A stretch of DNA of 13,992 nucleotides, taken from assembly GCA_031976395.1 (NCBI GenBank), contig DALYLJ010000083.1:1-13992 (forward strand), in the 5' to 3' direction. Made by a program: the position numbers and the translations under genes. Positions 1 to 6,548 of this stretch are shown piece after piece (position 1 is the stretch's first letter; every line of letters begins with the position of its first letter). The notes below the pieces were generated by a model. The model was given only the letters and a program-made list of their open reading frames with translations, did no database searches and had not been told where the DNA came from. Source of the DNA: UBA11164 sp002420085 (lineage in GTDB: Bacteria > Pseudomonadota > Gammaproteobacteria > Xanthomonadales > Xanthomonadaceae).

Positions 1-2075
1 AATCGGTCGAGATCGTCGCCGTACAACTTGATCGCGACTTCGGCACGAACACCCGCGATCAGTTCGTTCATGCGCATCTGCACCGGCTGGGTGAATTCGT
101 AATTGTTCCCTGGAATGGCCTGGACCGCCTGCTCCAGTTCGGCAATCAGGGCCGACTTTGGCTTGCGCGGGTCGGGCCAATCACTGCGATCCTTGAGCAG
201 GATGAAGGTGTCGGCCACCGAGGGCGGCATCGGGTCGGTCGCGATCTCGGCCGTGCCGATCTTGGCCACGACTTCATCGACCTCGGGGAACTGCTTGATC
301 CGGGCCTCCAACTGCGTCTGCATGGCGATCGCCTGGGTCAGGCTGGTACCAGGGATGCGCAAGGCGTGCAGGGCGATATCACCCTCATCGAGATTGGGAA
401 TGAACTCGCTGCCGAGCCGAGTCGCCAATGCTGCCGACAGAACCACCAGGACGGCGGCGGCGATCATGACCGGGACACGCGATGCGAGGACACGTTCGAG
501 CACGGGCGCGTAGATGCGGTTCAACATGCGCATGATCCGAGTGTCGCGCTCGGTGATCGTGCCAGTCGCGAATTGCGCGACGGCGGCCGGAACGAAACTG
601 AGCGAAAGCAGCATGGCGGCGGTCAGTGCGATTACCACCGTCAGGGCCATCGGGTGAAACATCTTGCCCTCGACACCGGACAGGGCAAAGATCGGCAGAT
701 ACACCGCTGTGATGATAAACAGGCCAAACAGGCTCGGCTTGATCACCTCGGCGCTGGCTTGCGCCGCCAGTTCGCTGCGTTCCTCGCCGGTCAGCAACCG
801 CCCCAGACGGTGCTGTTCCTCACCGAACCGGCGCAGGCAATTCTCGACGATGATCACTGCGCCGTCCACGATCAGGCCGAAATCGAGCGCACCCAGGCTC
901 ATCAGATTGGCCGAGATTCGGTTCACGACCATGCCGCTGATGGTCAACAGCATGGTCAGTGGGATGACCGCCGCCGTGATCAAGGCCGCCCGCAGATTTC
1001 CGAGCAGACCGAACAGGATGGCGATCACCAGAACCGCGCCTTCAAACAGATTGGTCCGGACGGTCGCGATGGTGTGCTCGACCAAGGCAGTGCGATCGTA
1101 GACCGGATGCGCACGAACGCCTTCGGGCAGGGTTTTATTGATGTCCTCGATCCGCTCTGCTACCCGTTGAGCAACCTCACGGCTGTTCTCCCCGATCAGC
1201 ATGAACGCGGTACCCAGCACCACCTCTCGACCATTCTTGGTGGCCGCACCGGAACGCAACTCATGGCCTTCGGACACGTCGGCGACATCACCGATCCGGA
1301 TCGCTACATCGTCGCGGACCGCCACCACGATCTGGCGCAAAGATGTGATATCGGCAATCTGACCCTGGACCCGGATCAGGTGCTGCTCACCGTAGCGCTC
1401 GATGTATCCGGCACCGATATTCAGATTGTCGCTTGCAATCGCGGCGTGAACGTCCCGGAGCAGCAGGCCATGCGCCAGCAATCTGGCCGGGTCGGGGGTG
1501 ACATGGATCTGCCGGACGTGACCGCCGACCGTGTTCACCTCGCTGACTCCACGAAGGTTGCGCAGTTGCGGACGCACCACCCAATCCTGAAGTGTGCGCA
1601 TATCAGTCGCGCTCCAGGCACCCTCGGCGTCGGGCTCTGGTTCGATCGTGTACATGAAGACCTCACCGAGTCCAGTCGCGACCGGCCCCAGCATCGGTTC
1701 AATGCCATCGGGCAGTTGCGAGGTGATCTGCTGCAACCGTTCGGTGATCTGCTGGCGCGCGAAATAGATGTCGGTATCGTCCTCGAATACGGCGGTCACC
1801 TGTGACAGACCATAACGCGAGATCGAGCGGGTGTGGTCCAACCGGGCCAGACCAGCCAACGCGGTCTCGATCGGATAGGTAATCCTCTGCTCCGATTCCA
1901 GCGGTGAGTAGCCAGGCGCTTCGGTGTTGATCTGTACCTGGACATTGGTGATGTCTGGAACGGCATCAATGGCCAGGTGGCGATAGTTCCAGGCTCCCAG
2001 ACCGGAAAGCCCGAGGATCGACAGGAGCACCAGCCACCGGTGGGCGATGACGGTCCGGATGATTCGTTCGAGCAT
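1..2075 (-). CDS. czcA: Heavy-metal RND efflux pump, CzcA type (partial, C-terminus off the window)
   Basis: This is the inner-membrane proton/metal antiporter of a CzcCBA-type tripartite efflux system, which expels divalent cations from periplasm or cytoplasm. The window holds the first 691 residues of a family that is usually about 1030-1070 long. The ATG at 2075 is preceded by GGGGA (2082-2086) at 6-nt spacing and lies 13 bp after the stop of the fusion-protein gene. The N-terminus (MLERIIRTVIAHRWLVLL) is the family's first membrane helix. Transmembrane segment 4 carries D398-F-G, V-D404-G and V-E411-N, the acidic proton-relay residues equivalent to D402, D408 and E415 of Cupriavidus CzcA. 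That signature marks the Zn/Co/Cd(Ni) class; Cu/Ag pumps such as CusA lack the first Asp. An EFIPNLDEGD motif near residue 590 is also typical. The reading frame is open throughout, with no frameshift. The family assignment is secure; the exact metal is inferred. Confidence 0.95.
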   Translation of the reverse strand, partial: MLERIIRTVIAHRWLVLLSILGLSGLGAWNYRHLAIDAVPDITNVQVQINTEAPGYSPLESEQRITYPIETALAGLARLDHTRSISRYGLSQVTAVFEDDTDIYFARQQITERLQQITSQLPDGIEPMLGPVATGLGEVFMYTIEPEPDAEGAWSATDMRTLQDWVVRPQLRNLRGVSEVNTVGGHVRQIHVTPDPARLLAHGLLLRDVHAAIASDNLNIGAGYIERYGEQHLIRVQGQIADITSLRQIVVAVRDDVAIRIGDVADVSEGHELRSGAATKNGREVVLGTAFMLIGENSREVAQRVAERIEDINKTLPEGVRAHPVYDRTALVEHTIATVRTNLFEGAVLVIAILFGLLGNLRAALITAAVIPLTMLLTISGMVVNRISANLMSLGALDFGLIVDGAVIIVENCLRRFGEEQHRLGRLLTGEERSELAAQASAEVIKPSLFGLFIITAVYLPIFALSGVEGKMFHPMALTVVIALTAAMLLSLSFVPAAVAQFATGTITERDTRIMRMLNRIYAPVLERVLASRVPVMIAAAVLVVLSAALATRLGSEFIPNLDEGDIALHALRIPGTSLTQAIAMQTQLEARIKQFPEVDEVVAKIGTAEIATDPMPPSVADTFILLKDRSDWPDPRKPKSALIAELEQAVQAIPGNNYEFTQPVQMRMNELIAGVRAEVAIKLYGDDLDR

Positions 2076-2088
2076 GGAATATCCCCGG

Positions 2089-3324
2089 TCAATGATCGTG
2101 ACTGGCGCCGGACTTTTCGATGTCAGCGCGGATCAGGTAGCTCTGCTCGACCACGTAGCGGGTACCCGGCTTCAGACCGGACAGCACCTCGGCATGGTGG
2201 CCATCGCGTTGGCCGAGTTCGAGCATGCGCACCTCATAGGTGTCCCCGACCTGGGCGAAAACCACGGTGAAATCGCGAAACCGCTGCACGCCCGATTCGC
2301 GCACCGCCAACTCGACCTCACGCGCGGCAATCTCGACTTCGGCGGTGACGAACACACCCGGGCGCCACTGCCCGTCCGGGTTCTGCAGGCGGGCACGGGC
2401 GATCACGCTCTGCCCCAGGCGGGCGATCGGCAGCAGAGCATCGATCCGGGTTTCGGCGACATGTCCACCCGTAGCGGCCGCGAGCGTCACTCGCTGACCG
2501 ACAGCGATCCGATCGGCATCACTGCCAACCGCACGAAGCTCGACCCACAGGCTCGAAAGGTCAGCGAGTTCGATCAGTGTGGCCTCGCCCGCACGGTCGC
2601 CGACGCTGGCCCGCCGCGACAGCACGACTCCATCGAACGGGGCGGTCAGCGGATACTCGCGCAGGCTGTCATTGCCTTCGATGATCGCCAGCGTCTGGCC
2701 ACGCCGAACGTACTCGCCTTCCAGCACCCTGACCGCCCGGACGATGCCGGGAAAACGCGCACCGAGTTCGGCATGGCGGGTGCTGTCCAGGGCCACGACT
2801 CCCGTCAGCGGCAATGTCGTTCGAATGGTCTCCGGGCCGGCGCTGGCGACCACGATCCCGGCTTCCCCGGCAATCTCCTGCGGGATCACCGTGCGTCCTT
2901 CGTAGGAAGGAAAGGTCCAGACGTGACGGCGTCCGGCATGTTCGGTGACCACACTGACGTCGAACGAGTGCGGTTCGTCGACCGTGTCGCTGCCGGCGAG
3001 GAAATCACCCGTCGGTGCGAACCGATGTTGATCGACCTGACCGTCCAGGCGGGACAGTTCGATGATCGCCGACACGCTGTCAGGCGGCAGCGGCTGATCA
3101 TTCCAATAGGCGTACAGGCGAAAGTGTGGTGGCGTGTTGGCCTCGAAAATAGTCACTTCGAGGGCGAATTCGCCATCGCGCAGCAGTCGTCCGCGATGGC
3201 GGCCACGCTCGAACTCGCCATCGGCGACTTCGGCCGCTGCCGACCCAGGGTCGGCCAGTGGTTCGCTTCGGCTGCATGCCAGCAGCAACAGGATCAATGA
3301 CAGTAGAACGACGATCCGCATCAT
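2089..3324 (-). CDS. czcB: Periplasmic adaptor (membrane fusion) lipoprotein of a Czc-type efflux system
   Basis: This 411-residue RND adaptor bridges the inner-membrane pump and the outer-membrane channel. The N-terminus MMRIVVLLSLILLLLAC is a lipoprotein signal with a LLLAC lipobox, so the mature protein probably starts at Cys17 and is lipid-anchored. After an N-terminal domain of about 170 residues come the usual pieces: a biotinyl-lipoyl-like half (ARFPGIVRAVRVLEGEYVRRG), its partner (LTAPFDGVVLSRRASVGDRA), a beta-barrel region (LIELADLSSLWVELRA), and a C-terminal membrane-proximal domain (LSGLKPGTRYVVEQSYLIRADIEKS). The last residues are SHDH, a His-containing tail that could touch metal. 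The start is fixed by a strong GGAGGTG (3332-3338) 7 nt upstream. The ATG overlaps the stop of the outer-membrane factor gene as ATGA, which implies translational coupling. The family is clear; the symbol rests on the pump next to it. Confidence 0.93.
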   Translation of the reverse strand: MMRIVVLLSLILLLLACSRSEPLADPGSAAAEVADGEFERGRHRGRLLRDGEFALEVTIFEANTPPHFRLYAYWNDQPLPPDSVSAIIELSRLDGQVDQHRFAPTGDFLAGSDTVDEPHSFDVSVVTEHAGRRHVWTFPSYEGRTVIPQEIAGEAGIVVASAGPETIRTTLPLTGVVALDSTRHAELGARFPGIVRAVRVLEGEYVRRGQTLAIIEGNDSLREYPLTAPFDGVVLSRRASVGDRAGEATLIELADLSSLWVELRAVGSDADRIAVGQRVTLAAATGGHVAETRIDALLPIARLGQSVIARARLQNPDGQWRPGVFVTAEVEIAAREVELAVRESGVQRFRDFTVVFAQVGDTYEVRMLELGQRDGHHAEVLSGLKPGTRYVVEQSYLIRADIEKSGASHDH

Positions 3325-4571
3325 GGCGCAGCACCTCCGTCGATGGCCGCCAAGCGACTCAGCCGGGCATGCAGACGGTGATAGCGGACGGCGGCGTCGA
3401 TGGCGCGTCGGCGCAACTGGTGCTGGGTCGTCTGGGTCTGGCTCATGGCCTGGAAAGACAGCCGCCCGGATTCGAAGCCGGCGCGAGTGAAGGCAAGGGC
3501 CGATTCGGCCTTGGGCAGCATGCGCTCGCGCACAGCATCAAATTCGGTTCGGGCGTGAAGCAGTTCCTGGTAGTCGGAAAACAGCGCCTGATGTCGTTCG
3601 ATCCGGGCAGCCGCCAGACTCGCTTCCAGTGCGACCATCTGAGCATCGGCCTCGGCGATCGCATGACCGGCCCGGCGTGACGTCCCGATCGGCATGGCGA
3701 CCGACATGACCAATCCGACATCGCCGAATGCCTCCAGTCGGCGGATGCCCAGGCTGACATCGAGGTCCGCGCGAGCGACCGATTCGGCCAGACGGCGACG
3801 AGCCCGGACGATCTCGGCTTGCAACTGTCCGACCTGCTGATCAGCGGTCATCGGCAGGCGCGCGATCAAGGCATCCAGCGACGCGATCGGCGGCAGTGCG
3901 AACAGATCGCCCTCGACCCGGCTGAAATCCGGGATCGTGCTGCCCCAACTCGCGGCCAGGGCGATGCCGGCGGACGCCAGTTCGTGGTCGGCGTGTTCCT
4001 GCTCCAGTTCGGCATCGACCAGGGCGATATCGGCCTGATGCAGGTCTGATTCCGGGTTGCGACCGGCATCGACCCAGCGCCCGACCTCGCGAAGGGTGTG
4101 CTCGGCCGCAGCAACCCGTTCTCGGGCATGCGCTGCACGTTGCTGCGCGGCGAGCACTGTGTGGAAACGGGTGGTGACCCGCTCCATGACGTCCAGGCGC
4201 ATGATCAGGATGGCGCCCTGCTGGGCATCCTGCTCGGCCACCGCCAGACCGCGTCGGGCGGCACGCTTACCACCGCGTTCGAGCACGGTGGCGACGCGCA
4301 CGGTGGTTTCTGCGGCCGCGAACCCATCGAGCGCGCCGGAGCCGGCGAGATTCTCGACCTCGCCACCGAGCACCAGTGGCGGAGGCAGGTCGGCGCGCGC
4401 GGCGCGTGCCTGCACCTCGGCACGCCGCGCCCGCTCGGCAATCAGCGCCGGGTGCGCGCGTTCGGCACGAACGATGGCCTCATCGAGGCGAAGCGATGTC
4501 TCAGCGCAGGGCGCCGAGACAGGAAGGCAAGTCCCGGCGGCAGCCAGAACCAACAGGACAATCGATTTCAC
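3321..4571 (-). CDS. czcC: Outer-membrane efflux channel, TolC/CzcC type
   Basis: This is a 416-residue outer-membrane factor that forms the exit duct of the tripartite metal pump. I chose the GTG at 4571. It is preceded by GGGAGAG (4578-4584) at 6-nt spacing and gives a normal signal peptide (hydrophobic VLLVLAAAG, probable cleavage after PCA, residue 23). The upstream ATG at 4712 would add 47 Arg-rich residues that look non-coding and overlap the preceding gene. The mature protein shows two long Ala/Arg/Gln-rich alpha-helical halves, such as LAVAEQDAQQGAILI and IAEADAQMVALEASL. It also has the repeated beta-strand segments expected of the TolC fold (VLGGEVENLAG; VGLVMSVAMPIG). Its stop overlaps the adaptor's ATG by 4 bp, and it lies 70 bp after the His-rich small gene, so all are probably one operon. 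Sequence conservation in CzcC proteins is low; the assignment relies on fold-like features plus context. Confidence 0.9.
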   Translation of the reverse strand: MKSIVLLVLAAAGTCLPVSAPCAETSLRLDEAIVRAERAHPALIAERARRAEVQARAARADLPPPLVLGGEVENLAGSGALDGFAAAETTVRVATVLERGGKRAARRGLAVAEQDAQQGAILIMRLDVMERVTTRFHTVLAAQQRAAHARERVAAAEHTLREVGRWVDAGRNPESDLHQADIALVDAELEQEHADHELASAGIALAASWGSTIPDFSRVEGDLFALPPIASLDALIARLPMTADQQVGQLQAEIVRARRRLAESVARADLDVSLGIRRLEAFGDVGLVMSVAMPIGTSRRAGHAIAEADAQMVALEASLAAARIERHQALFSDYQELLHARTEFDAVRERMLPKAESALAFTRAGFESGRLSFQAMSQTQTTQHQLRRRAIDAAVRYHRLHARLSRLAAIDGGAAP

Positions 4572-4577
4572 GGCATG

Positions 4578-4584
4578 CTCTCCC
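4578..4584 (-). promoter_or_regulatory. Ribosome binding site deciding the outer-membrane factor start
   Basis: GGGAGAG on the minus strand lies 6 nt upstream of the GTG at 4571. It favours this start over the in-frame ATG at 4712, and the signal peptide begins directly after it. Confidence 0.7.
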
Positions 4585-4641
4585 AACGATCGGCACAGCA
4601 CCGACCGCCGCAGCACACGGCGATCGGAATGATCGGCTCGA

Positions 4642-5082
4642 TCAGGAGAGGATTGGCGGTCGGTAGGGTGTGGCCAGCGGCGCGTGTCGTACCGTTGCAG
4701 GCGGATCGCCAATGATCAACGGAACCGGGGCTGGGCTGCCGAACAACGCATGTGGCAGCACTGGCAAGGCCAGCGCGGTCAGGCCACAGTCATGGACATG
4801 CCAGACATCGGCCAGTTCGCTGGCTGCATTGACGATTGTCAACGTGTTCGGTTCGATCTGTCGATCGCTGTGGAGGTCGCTCGAATGCTCGGCCCGAACC
4901 TCGATCCGATGGTCGGCCAGCGAGTGTGCATGATCGTGCAGATGGTCGGCATCAAGGTGGCTGTGCAGCACAAACCAGGGCACGCCCGTCTGGGTCAGGA
5001 TCAGGACCAGCGCGATACCGGCCCACCGACCCAGCGGACGGGTGATCCAGGCGCGCAGACGTTGGAGTAACGGACGAGACAT
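4642..5082 (-). CDS. His-rich small membrane or periplasmic protein, CzcI-like
   Basis: This is a 146-residue protein. After a basic N-terminus (MSRPLLQRLRAWITRPLGR) it has one hydrophobic segment (about residues 20-38, ending VPWFVL), an uncleaved anchor or signal peptide. It then has a strongly His/Asp-rich stretch: nine His between residues 40 and 71, in patterns such as HSHLDADHLHDHAH. A second cluster, WHVHDCG, lies near residues 94-100, and the C-terminal part is Pro-rich. There are 13 His in total. The protein should face the periplasm and looks fit to bind divalent metal. Its place directly before the outer-membrane factor matches czcI in the Cupriavidus czcICBA order. CzcI also combines an N-terminal hydrophobic segment, a His-rich region and a Cys-containing motif after it. 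Homology is inferred from architecture and synteny, not from alignment. The start has no clear Shine-Dalgarno; there is no alternative start before the hydrophobic segment. Confidence 0.75.
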   Translation of the reverse strand: MSRPLLQRLRAWITRPLGRWAGIALVLILTQTGVPWFVLHSHLDADHLHDHAHSLADHRIEVRAEHSSDLHSDRQIEPNTLTIVNAASELADVWHVHDCGLTALALPVLPHALFGSPAPVPLIIGDPPATVRHAPLATPYRPPILS

Positions 5083-5088
5083 CGGCCG

Positions 5089-5175
5089 ATGCTAACCCAG
5101 ACACGGCTCCGCCGTAAACCGCAATCGGACCGCAACAGGACCGGCTCGGAAGGGGCATGCCCGGTTAGCGTGTCG
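5089..5175 (-). promoter_or_regulatory. Candidate promoter and operator region of the metal-efflux operon
   Basis: This is the 134-bp gap between the permease stop and the His-rich gene. It contains several small symmetric elements: a GGGCATGCCC palindrome near 5154-5163, a direct repeat ACCGCAA at 5118-5124 and 5129-5135 (11-bp period, one helical turn), and ACGGC-TCC-GCCGT at 5103-5115. A weak sigma70-like pair on the minus strand, TTTACG and TAGCAT (5089-5094) with an 18-bp spacer, would put the transcript start almost at the ATG (5082). That would make the mRNA leaderless and explain the missing Shine-Dalgarno. All of this is motif reading only. Confidence 0.3.
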
Positions 5176-5216
5176 AACCCGGGTCAGGGAGTCGAGTCCG
5201 TGCCACAGGCCAGCCA

Positions 5217-6455
5217 TCAGCCGGGCGCCGCAGCGTTACGCTCGACCTGCCGCCGGAAGCCGTGCAGGGCAACCAGGATCGCCGCCATCGGCAGCAGCGA
5301 CAGGTAGAACGCGGTCTGTCCGCCGAACGCGCCAAACAGCACGCCGGTGAGCATCGATCCGGTGGTGCCGCCGAGCGCCGAGGCGATCACGATCAGGCCG
5401 GTCATCGCGGCATGGCGATGCTGCGGCAAGGCGCTCAGCATCACCGAATTGATCACCGGATAGATCGGTGCCATGAACAGGCCGATCAACGGGAACAGGT
5501 AGGCCGCCGCCGGCGCGTCGGACCAGCCGGTCACCTGGCCCTCCGCGACGTCGGCGGCCATAGGCAAGGTGGCCAGTACCAGGGCAGCCATCGCCACCAC
5601 GCAGAAGGCGAGCAGGCGATGCCAGGGAACGACGCGCAACACCAGGCCGGCAGCAAGCCGGCCGATCGCCAGGGCACCGGCAAACAGGCTGCCCATCTGG
5701 ACACTGACTGCGCTCGGCAGTTTCAGCACTTCGTTGTTGAAGGTCGGCAGCCAGGTGCCGATGCTCTGTTCGATCAGCACGTACAGCCAGGCCGACAGCA
5801 CGAACACCAGCACCAACGGTCGCAGCGTCAGGCGCAGCATGTTGAGAAAACCTTCGGTGATCGGTTCGTCCTGGTTGCGTGCGGCCGATTCGTCGAGCGG
5901 GCTGGTGGCGATCGCCAGGGCGGCCAGCAGACAGATGCCGATCAACACCCAGTAGACCGAGAGCCAGTCGAGTCTGCCCGGATCGTTGCTGTCGATGAAG
6001 GCGGCAAACAGCCAGTAGCCGGCCCACATGCCGACCATGAAGAAGCCTTCGATGACATTGGTCAGCGAGGCATGGGATCTGCGGTCATCGGTGAGCAGGC
6101 CGATCGAGGCATAGACCGCGACCTTGACTAGGCCGAAAGCGGCGCCGATGCAGACGAACAGGAGTCGGGTCGCCCAGAACGCCTCGGCCATGGCCATGAC
6201 CGCGCAGGCCGCTGCGACCAGCACCAGGGCGATCACGATGCCCCGGCGGTAACCGACCAGCGGCATCATCGAGGCCAGCAGGAACGAGGCCAGGGCCACC
6301 GGAATATCCTTGAACCCTTCCAGGGTGCCGGCCTGGGCCTTGCTGACCCCGAAACTCTGGATCGATTGCAGGATGACCGTGCCGACGCTGTTCATCAGCA
6401 CGGCGAAGACCATGTAGACCAGGATCAGGGCGAGGATGGTGCGGCTGCGCGACAT
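5217..6455 (-). CDS. MFS permease, probable sugar (alpha-glucoside) transporter
   Basis: This is a major facilitator superfamily protein of 412 residues with about 12 hydrophobic segments in two halves and a hydrophilic central loop (SPLDESAARNQDEP, near residue 195). A GYRRG turn after the second helix takes the place of the usual loop 2-3 motif. I prefer the ATG at 6455, which has GGGA 6 nt upstream; the ATG at 6467 (adding four residues) lacks a purine-rich site. The gene follows the TonB receptor, from which it is separated by an intrinsic terminator. In LacI/TonB-receptor/GH65 loci of this kind an MFS protein usually imports the sugar across the inner membrane, so it probably brings in the substrate of the phosphorylase. 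The substrate itself cannot be read from the sequence. The membership in MFS is sure; the sugar role is inferred from neighbours. Confidence 0.88.
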   Translation of the reverse strand: MSRSRTILALILVYMVFAVLMNSVGTVILQSIQSFGVSKAQAGTLEGFKDIPVALASFLLASMMPLVGYRRGIVIALVLVAAACAVMAMAEAFWATRLLFVCIGAAFGLVKVAVYASIGLLTDDRRSHASLTNVIEGFFMVGMWAGYWLFAAFIDSNDPGRLDWLSVYWVLIGICLLAALAIATSPLDESAARNQDEPITEGFLNMLRLTLRPLVLVFVLSAWLYVLIEQSIGTWLPTFNNEVLKLPSAVSVQMGSLFAGALAIGRLAAGLVLRVVPWHRLLAFCVVAMAALVLATLPMAADVAEGQVTGWSDAPAAAYLFPLIGLFMAPIYPVINSVMLSALPQHRHAAMTGLIVIASALGGTTGSMLTGVLFGAFGGQTAFYLSLLPMAAILVALHGFRRQVERNAAAPG

Positions 6456-6497
6456 GGCGGTTCCCATCGAGGTCGGGGCAAGGCGTCATCGGAACAT

Positions 6498-6540
6498 GAA
6501 AAAGACGGCGCGCGGACCGGGATCGGCCGGCCGCGCGCCG
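6498..6540 (-). terminator. Rho-independent terminator after the TonB receptor gene
   Basis: There is a perfect 10-bp GC-only stem: CGGCGCGCGG (6506-6515) pairs with CCGCGCGCCG (6531-6540). The stem is extended inside by CCGG/CCGG (6517-6520 and 6527-6530) with one bulged base, leaving a 6-nt loop. On the minus strand the stem is followed by TCTTTTTC. It starts 8 bp after the receptor stop codon and ends about 43 bp before the permease start. Confidence 0.9.
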
Positions 6541-6548
6541 TTCGGAGG

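Noticed and set aside
366..1805. A 479-residue plus-strand open frame opposite the RND pump gene
   Set aside because: It is rich in Asp, His, Gln and Arg with no recognisable domain, and lies exactly antisense to the well-conserved pump. It is a GC-rich shadow frame.
2047..3300. A 417-residue plus-strand open frame opposite the adaptor gene
   Set aside because: It is antisense to a clear lipoprotein adaptor with good ribosome binding site; no protein-like features of its own.
4572..4712. N-terminal extension of the outer-membrane factor from an ATG at 4712
   Set aside because: The 47 added residues are Arg-rich and would precede, not form, a signal peptide. They overlap the preceding gene, while a GTG with good ribosome binding site starts directly at the signal peptide.
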